Shown: piece after piece, positions 24,356-36,519 of the stretch
Numbering within the stretch: the stretch's first letter is position 1
How the letters are laid out: every line of letters begins with the position of its first letter
Source: Cucumis sativus
Taxonomy: Eukaryota > Streptophyta > Magnoliopsida > Cucurbitales > Cucurbitaceae
Direction: 5' to 3'
Assembly: GCF_000004075.3 (NCBI RefSeq)
Contig: NW_022279582.1
Span: 1 to 64,000, forward strand
DNA: 64,000 nucleotides
The notes under the pieces: model-generated
Told to the model about the DNA's origin: nothing
What the model saw: the letters and a program-made list of their open reading frames with translations, nothing else
The model's database searches: none
Position numbers and translations under genes: made by a program

Positions 24356-24960
24356 GTAAGAACTCTTCACTCTTGCCTGAAGCTACAATAGCCCGTAGAA
24401 AGTAGGAGAGTTAAGCTTGTTAGGTTAGAATGCGTTGGGTTCACTTGGGATCAAAACTTGCATCTGAACTTTTCACTCACAGTCGAAGCCACAATAGCTG
24501 GTAGAAAGTAGGAGAGTTAAGCCTATTAAGTCATAATGCATCGGGTTCCTTCAGGATCAAACTTTGGTAGGAAACTCTTCACTCTCGATCGAAGCCACAA
24601 TAACACGTAAAAAGTAGGAAAGATAAGGTGGTTAGGTCGGAATGCATCGGGTTCCTTCCATATTAGTATTTGCGTAGGGAACTCTTCACTCTTGGCGAAA
24701 ACAACAATTTTCTGTAGAAAGTAGGTGAGTTGAAGCGATTAGATCAGAATGCGATGGGTTCCTTCGGGATCAATACTTGCGTAGGGAACTTTTAACTCTT
24801 GGCGGAAGCAAAAATAGTCCGTAAAAAGTCGAAGAGTTAAGCAAATTAGGTTAGAATGCGTCGAGTTCCTTCGAGATTAAAATTTTCGTAGGGAACTCTT
24901 CACTCTTGGCCGAAGCAGAAAAGTTAAGCCAGTTGGGTCAGAATGCGCTTGGTTCTTTAA
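24356..24960. repeat. Minisatellite, ~107 bp unit, about 5.5 copies
   Basis: Units start with AACTCTTCACTCTTGGC-like sequence at about 24360, 24467, 24580, 24680, 24787 and 24893. Shared motifs: GAAGCCACAATAGC, GTAGAAAGTAGGAGAGTTAA, TCAGAATGCGTCGGGTTCCT, CGGGATCAA. Copies are clearly diverged. Confidence 0.85.
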
Positions 24961-25904
24961 TATATTACATGTTTGTACCTTTTCAATTCAATACTAGATA
25001 CTTTTCACTTGTCAATGTGTTATTAGTAGTTTAATTTAGCGATAAGTTGTTGATAAGAAGTTTAGTTTATAATTCACGTCGCATTAGTTAGGCTATGCTC
25101 ATCGCTTAGCCAACGTCAATCGCCAACTACTCGAGAGGGCAAGTAGCATGGATAAGGCTAATACGTGCAAGGGGGAGTTTCGCGACAAACTCCACCTTAG
25201 TGAGATAACTTCCATCATTTGTATACCGAGAGATGAACAAGTGTGGACATTAGGCACCGAGAGGTTGTTGTCCTTAATTGCGAAGCTCTATACGTTTTAT
25301 AAGTGAAATCTTCTAGATATATCTCTCCTAAGCATTAATCATATGGATTCTGAGAGGTGACCATATGTGACGTTTAATGACTCTGAGAGGAGCACTTCTT
25401 AATTATAAGTTAGTTGAGCGAGATATATCCTATTAAAGTTGTCGTGTTACTTAATCGCATTATAACGCAAAGACATTCCTTTGCTCTTTCTTGCATACAA
25501 GTTAGTTCCCATTTCTATTTTGTCATCCATATTCCCTTTTATAGAATCTCTAAGCGTAGATATCTAGTGGTAGTTTGTTCTTGTATTTCTTTTATACCAT
25601 TCGTTATTCTTTAATTCTTTTATACTGCCTAGATGATAAGTAATACCTAAAATTAATATCTTGAATCAATTCCTTATGTTCGACCCGGGATCACCCGGTA
25701 AACCTACCATTTCACTTGCACTTGGACAAGTAGTAAGAAAACTTGTACTCAAGAGGACTTAGTTGCCACACGATATGAAGGTCTAGTGAGCAATTCACAT
25801 GCAGTTAACATGCTTAGTGATATATCGCCTAGATTGAGTATAATTTTCATTCACCATTTACTAACACTAAGCCCTGATTGTTGAAGAGAAACAACACCTC
25901 AATA
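24961..25904. other. Unassigned stretch, possible retroelement LTR/UTR
   Basis: Holds CGACCCGGGATCACCCGGTA near 25681, resembling the 3' part of some plant Ty3 LTRs as I remember them. No coding sequence is supported. Confidence 0.25.
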
Positions 25905-26225
25905 ACCGGAGCGATCGACTTCTATCTTTAGTTATTCGATCTTGAACCTTAATTGCACCGAGAGATGGCCTGGGATGAAACAAATTTACATTTATTTTAT
26001 TCAGTCTCGAGCATACATTGTCCTAAGATGCTACATTATGAAAGACTTTTGCCTTTATTATTCGATCTCAGGCCTTAATTGCACTGAAATGGCTCGGGAT
26101 GAAAGAATTCTGTCTTTATTTTATTTAATCTTGGGCATACATTACATTGAGATGCTCCGAAATGAAATTTTTTTGCCTTTAGTTATTCGATCTCGACCTT
26201 AATTGCATCGAGATGACCCGTTATT
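25905..26225. repeat. Short tandem repeat based on GATCTCGGGCCTTAATTGCA-like units
   Basis: Recurring GATCTC(A)GGCCTTAATTGCA, GAGATGGCCCGGGATGAAA and TTTGCCTTTATTATTCGAT motifs at about 25930, 26048 and 26185, with a related CTCGAGCATACATTGTCC variant between them (26005, 26128). This gives an alternating unit of about 120-135 bp. Confidence 0.6.
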
Positions 26226-27340
26226 AATAAATCACAAAGAAGATATAAATCGCAAGGACGTCTATGGAATTTGTGAAAAAATAATCTCGCATCATGGACT
26301 TTTCTTATTTTGTTATACGAACCATAAATATTTTGGATTTTTCTACATTTATGTAAATTACTCTTAAATTAATCTAATTAATATTTAATTGGAAATCACT
26401 GCCACTTGGATATAGGAATACGGGAGCATCCCACATTCTCTAAATAACACCCACATATGGAAGTTATTATCTTAATTTAAATTAATGATCACAAATAGCA
26501 AAAAAGTTAAAACTATTTACAAAATATAGCAAAAAATTGAAACTATTTACAAAAAGACTCAAATGTGCTATAGAGAATTTAATTATTATGCTAATTAGTT
26601 TCAATTTAATTAGTATATTTGAAAATTCCACTTAAATTTGATTAACACTAAAATAATTAGTTAATATATAATAATTATTTAAATTATATTTAATTAATAT
26701 TTCATTTAAATCACATTTAAATGAATATCTCTCACATAACCAATAGTTTTAATTTAATTAAATAGAATTAAACTAAATTATTAATTAATTCTTCAATTAT
26801 TTAATTTCTAAATTAAATTTTTATATTTGATTTAATATAGATTTGAATCATACTCATATATGAATTTCTCTCATAACCTATTGTTTGAATTTGTATCATA
26901 TACGTATTAAATTTTAATCTATAGTTTTATTATAAATTTAATTCATATTAAATTAACATTTGAACTCATTCAAATATTTATTATTTCATAAATTAATTTT
27001 AAATCATATACAAAATTAAATTTATATAATAAAGTTCAATTAAAAGATAAATTTTATATTATAATATATCACCATACATTATACTAATTTTCAAAGTAAA
27101 TATGAACATTTCAAATTACAGTCAATATGTAATAACCTTAATACCCTTTACATACTAGGAAGGGACCTAATAAATTTACATTTCAAAGTGTTGGGAGCTA
27201 GCTACCATAGTTGAAATCAATTTATTTACTTTAGTTGTCGTATTATCCTTAAGAGCACCTCATGCCTCCACATCAATAATCATTTTATCTCATTGCAACA
27301 ATCACCCATATAAATATTGAATCAACATATGGTTTGTACC
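26226..27340. other. AT-rich non-coding stretch
   Basis: Very AT-rich, with many TTAATTAAATT-like repeats at 26330-27130. No gene supported. Confidence 0.4.
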
Positions 27341-27344
27341 TAAT

Positions 27345-27665
27345 GATGAAAAACTTGGCACTGAGCCAAGTATCTCCCCCAATAATCGTAAAGTGATTCA
27401 TCCTTTCCTTGTGTGATGCCATAGATTTTCTTCCTCACACTAGTAGCATAAAAGGTTGAAAAGAACTTTTCCAAATATTGTCTCTACATCTACTCCCATG
27501 AAATAATGCTCCCTGATGACAAGTAATAGAGCTAATCTTTCACTTCTTCGTGTTACGAGAAGGAAAAGCTCTCATGTTCGTCTGCTCAAGGGTTATAATG
27601 TGAGGACTCATTCCATTGCAAACAATATGGGGCTCGACTATCGAGAATATAACGACTGAACCCTA
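27345..27665 (-). mobile_element. Ty3/Gypsy gag fragment (Tat/Athila type), with stops
   Basis: On the minus strand the translation shows LYYLSSGSIISWE, then YLEKFFSTFYATSVRKKI, YGITQGKDESLYDYWGRYL, the retrotransposon gag pattern in which a WL-YLP-GSI block is followed by FLEKFFP and ESLYEYWERF. HESFSFS just upstream matches the usual xxAFPFSL block. Several in-frame stops are present (around 27485-27500 and 27535). The CACTA element at 27732 separates this fragment from whatever followed. Confidence 0.65.
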
Positions 27666-28140
27666 AGTGGAAGTCCATAAGTTCACTTTAGCAGTTAGCT
27701 AAATGAAAATCTACTTATAATATGGAGCAAGCACTAGAAGAAATTTGCTCTTTATTGTCAGTTTAGAACCGACATTAATGGCCTTTGGTGTCAGTTCGGA
27801 ATTGACATCTATGCTAGCGTTATTAAAGGCCTTTAATGTCATTTTTGCTTTGATGTCAGTTTAAAAATGACATCAAATGCATCATTAATGGCCATTGATG
27901 TCGGTTTTAAATCAACATTTTTTATGGCGTAATTGTTGACCTTTACTGTCGGTTTTCCTTTAATGTCGTTTTTAAACCGACATCAAAGCCTTGTTTGTTT
28001 TTTTAATTTATTTATTTTAATTATTTTTCATGGTGTCAAAATCGACATTATTTGTTACGAATTACGACATGAAATGTTCGTCATCGAATATTTAAAAAGT
28101 ATAAAAAAAATTGCTTAATTTGCAAATCGACATACTCAAC

Positions 28141-28510
28141 TTTTCCACACTTCCATAGCAAACCAATATTTCCATTTCACCTACAAGGAAGAAGATCAAC
28201 ACCTACAAAACCAGCATACACTTCCACACATCCAATGCAAACTAATATATTTCTAGCTATAGAATTCAACATGTAAGAAACCTACAAAACCAACACATAC
28301 ATTTCCACACTTCCATGGCAAACCAATATTTCCATTTCACCTACAAGGAAGATCAACCCCTACAAAACCAGCATACACTTCCACACATCCAATGGCAAAC
28401 TAATACTATTTCTAGCTATAGAATTCAACATGGTAAGAGGCCACAAAACCAGCACATACACTTCCACACTTCCATGGAAAACTACAAAAATACACTTTTC
28501 CACACTTTCA
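28141..28510. repeat. Tandem duplication, ~160 bp unit, 2.3 copies, inside the CACTA element
   Basis: TTCCACACTTCCATAGCAAA at 28143, TTCCACACTTCCATGGCAAA at 28303 and a partial third at about 28462. Shared content includes ATTTCCATTTCACCTACAAG and TTCTAGCTATAGAATTCAAC. Confidence 0.9.
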
Positions 28511-28794
28511 TAATACTTCAAAAATACACATATCAATCAAGTAAATAATATGTAAAGTATTAAAGTATGTGTACAACAAATTCCTCCACTAATACACACT
28601 TTCCACATAGTACTACAACAAATACACTCTAAAGTCAACACCTAAAACACTACAATACAATATTCATAAACTACTACAAGCAGAAAACCTGAAAATTAAA
28701 GTATGTACAACAAGTAGTACTAGAATCTCGTAGCTTATATATTAAAACAATTAGTATTAGTACTAGTAACTTATAACTACAAAAAAAGTGTAAA

Positions 28795-31674
28795 AGCTTA
28801 CACAAATCGGCTAACAAAGCTTGCATATTTTGTTCGAATCTCGTCAATCTCCTCTTGCGTATATGCACTTTTTTGTATTAAACTACGTAAAAAGAAAGGT
28901 ATGAAAGAATAAGTTTAGATAATTTATGTAATTTGTAACATATAAAAAGTGAAAGTAGAAACTTACAAGGCTAGTGATGGGAGTACTAGAAATATGCACG
29001 ATTTCATGTATATACTTTTGGACATAATACCCACACCCAACCGAATCCAATTGACGAGGACACTGCATGTATATAAATTACATACAAATTATTCTTATGT
29101 TTCATTGAAAATAATTATGTGTCAATGCAAATTACCTTTATAGGTTTCCATTTCGGATTTGACCGATAATGTTGTAAATCATGCTTAGCTTGCCATGTTT
29201 TTAATCCTCTATACATTTGGAAACATTAGAATTAGAAGACAATGAAGTCAAATAAGAAGTAAATCATAAGTCACATTTATGACTCCATGGATGTCTTCGT
29301 TAACTTTACTTGAAGAGAGTCCAAAACATAAACACAGTTCTCTCGAAGATCGATGACATGCAACATCCAATGAAAACTACAATAAACATCTTCAATGTGA
29401 GTATACATTTAACCTCAATGAAAAACATAATAATGTGTTAATCTTATTTATTTACCCAGTATTATACGGAATTAGAACTATTTGTTCCAAGGTAGCCGCT
29501 TCTAACTGGTTGGCAAAATTTCTGGATCGGAGATCACGATCCTTGATATGTGATGTTATTTTTGCTTGGTCATAACAAAAAACTTGCTTCCACAATCACA
29601 TTCATCCCAAAGATATCTAAGTAAAAGCAACCTTAGTTAAAAAGGAACAAAATAACTATAGCTATAGTATTGGACATAAAGATGAGTAAAAGATGTTTAC
29701 TTACGTAATGTATGCTAGGATGCACATATAGCCTATTTCTACCATGCCGCAATAATGGAGCAAGTCCTAACGAGCTAAATAAATGAATTTGTTTTTACCG
29801 AATATTAGCTCGTTCATTAGGATGCGAACCATATCTACATCCTTCATATTGTTCACGACATGTCCATATAAGAGCTTAATGGTTCCATTAACATTTATGT
29901 AATTTGAAGAATACAGAACATCCTTTGGGGTTGAATGCTCCAAGCACAAACAAAATAATATCAAAACCTAAAATACAATCACAAATAAATATCAAAGCTT
30001 CAATAGCACATAAACAAGTCAACGAGGTCATTCAACAATATTACCTAATGCTTGATTTAAAGTCTCTATCTTGCCCTTCACTGGAATAGGTAAACTACAA
30101 TCTCCTCCTGTGAGCAAGTCCACCAAGATTTTAACATTGGGACCACCATTGCTATCATCAAGTACGGTTGCTATTGCAACAATATTATTAATTGTTCCTA
30201 TAGCCAATTTGCACGGTGTTTACTTTACAAGTATTAAAAGCATCATTAAGAACAATTTATCCTATAAACATTAAAATTTTAAAAGTGACAACAAAGTTAA
30301 TTACCTTCACTTCTTCGTTCATAGGTGTGTTGCCCAAATCCTCATCGGCATAGAGATCTATGTTAACACTTCTGATGGACGATCTCAAGTGATTATGACC
30401 CTTTTTGTAACTTTTGCTTTTTGAGTCATCTTCTACAACTTGAGAACTTGCAATTTTCTCTTTCCCTTTCACTGTCTTGAAATATAGTGATTGAGAGACA
30501 AAACCACCCATGCCACGTACACGTCCACCATGCTCCTTAGAGCCCAATGACTCAGTCAATATGTCCTCATCTCTATGTGTTTCAGCTAATGCATCCTATA
30601 GAACAATACAAGTATTCATCATTAACTAAGTTAACAAAAGATTAAATATTGTATATAAGTAAATCGCAAGCAAACTTACGATTCGAGAGACACAATCTCG
30701 AGTAGCATCATCAAAATAATCATTGTTTTTTCCTTTTCTTGCTTCTTTCCAAAGAGTTGAACGATAGGAAAGATCACACGTTATATTATGCAACCAAAGA
30801 TATATATTTAATTAGCATAAACATATTAAGATAAATTATTTCATTCAATTAGAAATACTTACTAATTCTTCGGCAGGATTTTCATATCCCTTACTAGCAA
30901 TGTGATGATTGTATATGCATTTTGATCTTCTTTCCCTTTGAATACGACTATAATCCTATACAAAAAATTAGTTTGTAGTTACATACCAAACCAACATTAA
31001 AGTTAACATGTAATTAAATTTATTTACCTCACATTCTTCAGTCAGTCTAGCGTCCACAAAGGATTTCCAATCTTCTTGATTAATATGAGAATAGATCTTA
31101 GGAGGAAACTACAAACATGATGGTTGATCCTTAAACGGAAGTATATACAGAAGAGTTAACGTAGTTTTGAAAGTTCGATACTTTCTTGATGCAGACATTA
31201 GGATAGAATGTCTAACATTGGGATGTAACTCAAACGACATCTACACAAGAAAAAAGAAAAAAATATTTAGACTTAGGGAAATCAAACTACATTGTAAGAA
31301 AAATGTAATTATAGAATTCATACGATATACAATCGTAGATTTTATCTTTCAACTCATTCGAAACTTGTTTCCAAGATTTGTATGTGATAGGAATCTGCTG
31401 TCGAACACACACACCAATGTAACTTTGAATTTTCTTAGATATAGCTCTTACAAGTTGCCCATGTTCATTAAATTGAACGGGCAACCGTTGCCCAGAATTT
31501 CTTACATGCTAACTCTGGCATAGTCGTTGGGCCACATGGCGCGAATGATTTGTTTCTTGCTTTGGGAATCATTTTTCTTTCATCCTCACTTAAGTATGTG
31601 ACTCCTCCATCTATGAATCTGCAAAAAAAACATATATGTATTAGTAAGCACGTTAGTGAGCAAAGTAAGGACAT
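28795..31674 (-). pseudogene. CACTA second gene: TNP-like N-terminal region, DUF8039-like domain and C48 (Ulp1-like) cysteine peptidase
   Basis: Plant CACTA elements often carry a second multi-exon gene ending in a C48/Ulp1-type peptidase. Minus-strand exons in order: RKMIPKARNKSFAPCGPTTM (about 31590-31530), then in a shifted frame PVQFNEHGQLV, PITYKSWKQVSNELKDKI (about 31485-31335), LPFKDQPSC and YSHINQEDWKSFVDARLTEE (about 31130-31030), IYNHHIASKGYENPAEELV (about 30925-30865), LGSKEHGGRVRGMGGFVSQS (about 30550-30490), CKLAIGTINNIVAIATVLDD (about 30215-30155), then the peptidase. Peptidase catalytic motifs look intact: FHWMLHVID (His, about 29378), CVYVLDSL (Asp, about 29330), CPRQLDSVGCGYYV (Gln and Cys, about 29062-29020). 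The end reads KSAYTQEEIDEIRTKYASF, stop near 28795. A one-base frame break after MPELA near 31510 disables the N-terminal part. Confidence 0.8.
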
Positions 31675-31763
31675 AAAATAAGCTTAGTAATTACAATCTC
31701 TGAACATAAATCTATTATAAAGGAAAGTAAATGGCATACCTTAATAAAACATTTATACAATTA

Positions 31764-33425
31764 TTACTTATCAACCCATCTACCCTCACAATCATGTCTA
31801 ATATATGATGAAGTTGTATCATCAATCTCGTGAGGTGTATCAACATTGGGCATCTTTTGAACAACTCCATAACCACACTCTAGTAGCATATCTCCTATTT
31901 CATCTTCAAAGAAATCTTCTTCAATAGTTCTACGTGGAGATGTTAAAACCACTGACCATTTAGGATTTGCAGAATCTTTCACATAGAATATGTGTTTTGC
32001 TTGGGAGGCTAAAACAAATGGGTCTGATTTATGTCCAATACGTTTGAGATCCACAATGGTAAACTCAAGCTCGTCCACTTTGACTCCACTTCTATTATCA
32101 ACCCAATCACACTTAAATAAAACAAAGGATAATTGATGGTAATCAATCTCCCATATCTCTTGTATTATGCCATAAAATGTCATATCTGATATGACTGGGT
32201 TTTTGTCTTTAGAACTAGACACTTGCATTGTAGTGGTTGTTATACTAACTCCACTATTTTGAACTCTCCTAATATCATCGACGTCTTTTTGTGTGGTAGT
32301 AATAACCATTGATCATGTAATCAGAATATGTAGCCACATGTGGAGAAGGTCCATGAGCTATCCATCTTAAGGAAGGCGTGATGGAATTTTTAGGAACTTC
32401 GAGAGCGAGGGCAACCTACAAAATATATTGGATCTGATTAGTTTAGATCTAAAATAAACATGGAAGTGTATGGTTCTAGTAATTACCCGTGTGGACAACC
32501 ACCGACTGAATGTTCGATTATGCTCTTCTTGAATCCATTTTTTACTTCTATATTTACCAGAGTTAAGCTTACACAAACTCTCCATATTTTTTCTGTCAGA
32601 AATAACAAAATTATTAGGTAATTACATAACCAACTTATGTAAAATGAGAATAGATGGGATTTAGAACGTACTCAATGTATGGTAGAACTTCGTTTACATT
32701 TTGAATAACGTAAAGATGAGCTTGATCTAACTGCTCCTTAATCGGTCTGATAAAAGAAGAAGCTGATAATGATCTATCCACGTTTGAATCTGCTTTTATT
32801 ACAGATGAGTTTAGTCCAATAGTGCTAGCACCCACCATAAATTTTGAACAGAACTCTATAGCCTCTTCAACAATATAATTTTCTACCATACATCCTTCTG
32901 GTCGATTTCTGTTTCACACATAATTTTTCAAAACTTTCATGTATCGTTCAAAAGGATACATCCACCTTAGATGAACAGGTCCACATAACTCAATTTCTCT
33001 TATGAGATGCACAACAAGGTGTACCATTATGGTAAAAAATGATGGTGGAACATACTTCTCTAATAGGCATAGAGTGACAACAACATCTTCTTGCATTCCT
33101 TTTAATTGTGATGAACCAACTGTCTTCTTACATATAGCATTAAAGAAGAAGCATAGTCGAACAATTACAAGTCTTACATGTTTCATAAAATACCATGAAT
33201 TGCCACAAGTAGCAACTGTTGCATAAGAACGTGATGGTTTGTACAAGAATTTCTTCCCCACTCGATGTCGTTAAAAAAATAATTGATCTCTAATTGTATT
33301 CACATCTAAAGTCTTTGCATTTACGCATTTTAAACAAGGACAAGTCATGACGTTCGACATCTTTGAATGTTTCAACCCATTTTTAATAAACATCTCAACC
33401 CCAAAAGCATAATCAGAGGGAGGCG
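31764..33425 (-). pseudogene. CACTA transposase gene (TNP2 type) lacking its catalytic region: transposase-associated, partial DUF4218, DUF4216
   Basis: A normal TNP2-type protein runs transposase-associated domain, catalytic Transposase_21, DUF4218, DUF4216. Here the minus strand starts with the transposase-associated region (about 33420-33290: YAFGVEMFIKNGLKHS, MTCPCLKCVNAKTLD), meets a stop (about 33270), and passes directly to the middle of DUF4218 (33200-32900: IVRLCFFFNAICKKT, DVVVTLCLLEKYVPPSFF, MVHLVVHLIREIELCGPVHL, RWMYPFERYMKVLKNYV). VENYIVEEAIEFCSKFM and KKWIQEEHNRTFSRWL follow (32880-32500). The DUF4216 exon is 32309-31764 (GIIQEIWEIDYHQL, FKCDWVDNRSGVKVDE, DPFVLASQAKHIFYVKD). The Transposase_21 core and the first half of DUF4218 are missing, which I read as an internal deletion. 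Confidence 0.85.
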
Positions 33426-35110
33426 GTGGCTGTCGTGGATCTGAACGGTGGAAGAACCTCGGTCGGCGGCTTCGTGAATCGGAGATGAAAGAAAAAGAGG
33501 GGTGGGGCGGCTGGAAGATGTGAGGAAGAGGAAGAGAAAAAGAAAGAAAAAGAAAAACGGGGAAGGGACGTGCGAGAGAGAGAGAGAGAGGAGAGAGAAA
33601 GAAAATCTTTGATTTTCTTTTCTTTTTTTTTATTTCCTTTTTCTTTATTTAACTTAATGATTTAAAAAAAATTATAACAATATTATTAAATGTATATTAT
33701 TATTATCTTAACCTTCCAAATCTCTTTCTCCCTTAACTTCTTTTCTAAAAAAAAGATATATATACACACATATATATAATAAGGTACCCTAGAGTTCGAG
33801 ATGTTACAAGTGTAGTCTCCAACATTAAACCTTTGTCAAATAAATTTCCAAACTTGAAATAAACAAAGATTACTACTACATAAACTAAAGTATAAGAATT
33901 AATAAGAACATTTTAAGATTAGAGAAATAGAAATAAAACACAAATAATTATTATATGTTTAAAAACAAAAGATGAACTTACGTCCCTATAACACACTTAA
34001 TATAAATCTAGTCTTCACCCTATTAACCTCAATCTCCATTAACACACTTCTCACTACATCTCCATAAGTTCCAAATCAACACTCTCTATTTACCATTACA
34101 TTTTCTTACCAAACTAATCCAGATACCAATATGTTAATAACACGAAGTCAGTGAAAAATGTCTCAAAAGTTAATCCTAAATTAAATTGAGGAAAATAGAG
34201 AAGTGAATATTACGTTCCAATTTCCAAACAATGCTAAACTAAATCTCTCCCTTTCTCTTATTTGTAGTTACCTTTTATATTTATCATTCACTATTTCATT
34301 TCTTCACTCTCTTTGGTACTTTCCTTCTTTACCTTTAAACCCCAATCTCCATTAACCCACTGCCCACTTCCTCTTCATATCTTCCAAATCAACTCTCTAT
34401 TTACCATTACATTTTCTTACCAAACTAAATCCACATACCAATATGTTAATAACAAAAAGCAGACAACAGAAATTAGAACCTACTAAAGATTGATTCAATG
34501 ATCTATTTTGATGCCTAAAAAAAAAAGCGTATGAAAATTCTTTGAACCTCCAGAAGAAGGCTCGAAAGGGCCTCTGTAGTCCACTCCCTTTCGTCCAATG
34601 TCTGATGAAGTAATACCAGATTGGTATTCACGGGTTGAGTTGCCCTCTGTCTTGGTCTGCCCTGTGCTAGCCGAAGATGACGGCTGGGCACGCGATGGTT
34701 GCAATGGCTGGGCACGGTGGTGGCTATGGTGGTGGATTGAAGATGATTGGACACGAGGGACTCTTGCGGCGGAAGCACGACGGCGACTGTGACTGGGAAA
34801 GACTTGAAGGAAGAGTTATGGGCGACTGCGAATGGTCGAAGATGATTGAGCACAACAGAGGCGTTTCTCGATAGCCAAAGCACAATGGCGACTGGGAAAG
34901 ACTTGAAGGAAGAGTTTTAGCCACGACGGCGATTGGGATGAATTATGGGCACAAAGACGACGATGAGTTTTAGGTCATAGAATGAGAAGAGAAGGGAGAA
35001 GGAAATTCGAAATCGAGAGAGAAAATTTTGATAGGAATGGGTAAAGTAAGAGAGAGAGGGAAATTTAATTTTTACAACTTAAAAAAATTAAAAAAGAAAT
35101 TAAAAAGGGG
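33426..35110 (-). other. CACTA 5' non-coding region with GC-rich leader-like blocks
   Basis: Contains a GA microsatellite (33571-33598), an AT/AC tract (33753-33781), and a ~310-bp-spaced duplication (34015-34150 and 34325-34455, both with TTTACCATTACATTTTCTTA). A GC-rich block at 34560-34940 gives overlapping 60-120-codon frames in several directions with no recognisable domain. Similar leader sequence (CATCGTGCTTCCACCGC versus CTCGTGCTTCCGCCGC on the minus strand here) occurs in the small relative at 38180-40160, so this is element sequence rather than a host gene. Confidence 0.5.
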
Positions 35111-35283
35111 AAGGGTCTTTAATGTCAGTTTTCACATAATAAAAAAAATTAAAAATTAAAAATGGAAATATCATTAATGTCGATTTAAAACGACATTAAT
35201 GATCCGTCTTTTCAGAAATGACATTAAAGCCAGATTTTCATTTTTTTCACCTGACACTAAAGCCCATATTTCTTCTAGTGAAG

Positions 35284-35740
35284 GAAAGGTTTAGGTTTCA
35301 CTTTCAGACATATACCAATTGTAGTCACGCATCAATAGTAAGAGCGAAAGTTAACCTATGAGATAATTAAACACTAATTCAACAAACCATTTAGAAATTT
35401 AAATCTGAAGGCATTTCAATCAAACTTTAGTAACGCTGGGAGAAAAACCTAATTGTAGCCATTTTCATTTTTAAAAAAATTAAACAAACTTTTTTAGTCC
35501 AAGCAAATAAGCTTATCAATCTTCAGATCAATTCCTCAACTATAAAATGTCAAATTGTATTGTTTTCTAAGAGTTGCTTAACAATTTCATCATTTTTTTA
35601 TGCCTCCAAAAACAAAGATTTGGCATCAACTTTAGTGGACACCCCCTCCCAAACTACGTTCTATAAGCCTAAAAGACGGGATGAAGCCAACAAATATCGC
35701 CCTCCTCTTTCTACTACTACTAACTCATACAATGATACAC
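35284..35740. other. Short spacer between CACTA and Copia elements
   Basis: No recognisable gene. The frame at 35560-35790 runs into the Copia LTR and has no motif. Confidence 0.4.
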
Positions 35741-36128
35741 TGTTGGAAAGGATTTTTGGAGGTTGGAGGAAATTTGGAAGAGAGAATTGAGATAAGAGGC
35801 TACTTGTGTTATTAGACACTTCTATTTTTTTGACTTAATACAAGTCGAAGGACATCCCTCTTATTTATCCTAGTTGTCACTCCTAAATGAATGGCTAGGA
35901 TTTTGGCAACACATTCTTTATTTAACGGTTACAAATGACTCTCTAGAATATTCTTTACAATTACACTCATTTCTTATATTTTCTAAATGTATCTTCAATC
36001 TTCTCTAAATATCTCCTACAATTGATTTATCTAGAATATTGTAGTAATTAATACTTTATAGAAATTTGGCTTTTATTTGGGCTATGCCTAAATATTGTTA
36101 AACCCAAAATCAAGTTTATATTTCAACA
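35741..36128 (-). mobile_element. Copia 3' LTR, 388 bp
   Basis: On the minus strand the LTR begins TGTTGAAATA at 36128 and ends TTTCCAACA at 35741, giving the TG...CA ends with a 5-bp inverted match TGTTG/CAACA. A purine-rich tract AAGAGAGGA lies immediately upstream (36129-36137), in the position of the polypurine tract. The neighbouring RNase H end confirms orientation. The 5' LTR is not in the window. Confidence 0.8.
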
Positions 36129-36137
36129 TCCTCTCTT

Positions 36138-36515
36138 AAACTTGATTTTGTTACTCCAAGCAGGTCTCTCAATTTTGTGAATTCTTCTTTTTTAAGAGGC
36201 TTAGTGAAAATGTTGGCTACCGGATCACGAGTCTTCACGCACTCTAACTATACTTCCTTTCTTCTGATGCACTCTCTAATATAATAATAATGTGTATCAA
36301 TGTGCTTTATTCTGGTTGTGGAAAACTAGTTTTTGGCCAAAGTAATTGTTGATTTGTTATCTATGAAAACTTCTGGTTGGCTCTTCTTTTGGCAATATCA
36401 TAACTCCTTTAATAGATTTCTCAACCAAGTTACATACATGAGGTAGCAACCACATATTATGCTTCACACGTAGAGAGAGTAACAATGGGTTGCTTCTTTG
36501 ACATCCATGTGAAGG
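36138..36515 (-). mobile_element. Ty1/Copia RNase H fragment, decayed
   Basis: The minus strand reads TAFTWMSKKQPIVTLSTCEA, IDNKSTITLAKN, STTRIKHIDTHYYYIRECI, VKTRDPVANIFTKPLKKEEF and KLRDLLGV, the C-terminal RNase H of Copia pol directly before the polypurine tract and 3' LTR. Stops interrupt it after CEA (where the family has Glu-Tyr), after LAKN and after RKEV. Its upstream end is replaced at about 36516 by the CA-rich array, so most of the element is missing. Confidence 0.85.
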
Positions 36516-36519
36516 CAGT

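Larger units (their letters stand above)
27732..35280 (-). mobile_element. CACTA (En/Spm) DNA transposon, complete ends, TSD AAG
   Basis: The 7549-bp element has terminal inverted repeats CACTAGAAGAAAT (left, 27732-27744; right, 35268-35280), flanked on both sides by the trinucleotide AAG (27729-27731 and 35281-35283), the 3-bp target duplication typical of CACTA elements. Both ends carry subterminal repeats of the kind TTAATGTCGGTTTTAAACCG in both orientations (27755-28010 and 35115-35260). Coding parts lie on the minus strand: a transposase-type gene at 31764-33425 and a second gene with a Ulp1-like protease at 28795-31674. Both are damaged, and the transposase has lost its catalytic region, so the element cannot move on its own. 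Confidence 0.95.

Noticed and set aside
34495-34924. Overlapping 64-122-codon frames in the GC-rich block of the CACTA element
   Set aside because: Several frames on both strands, none with a motif; the block resembles the leader of the small CACTA relative rather than a captured gene.
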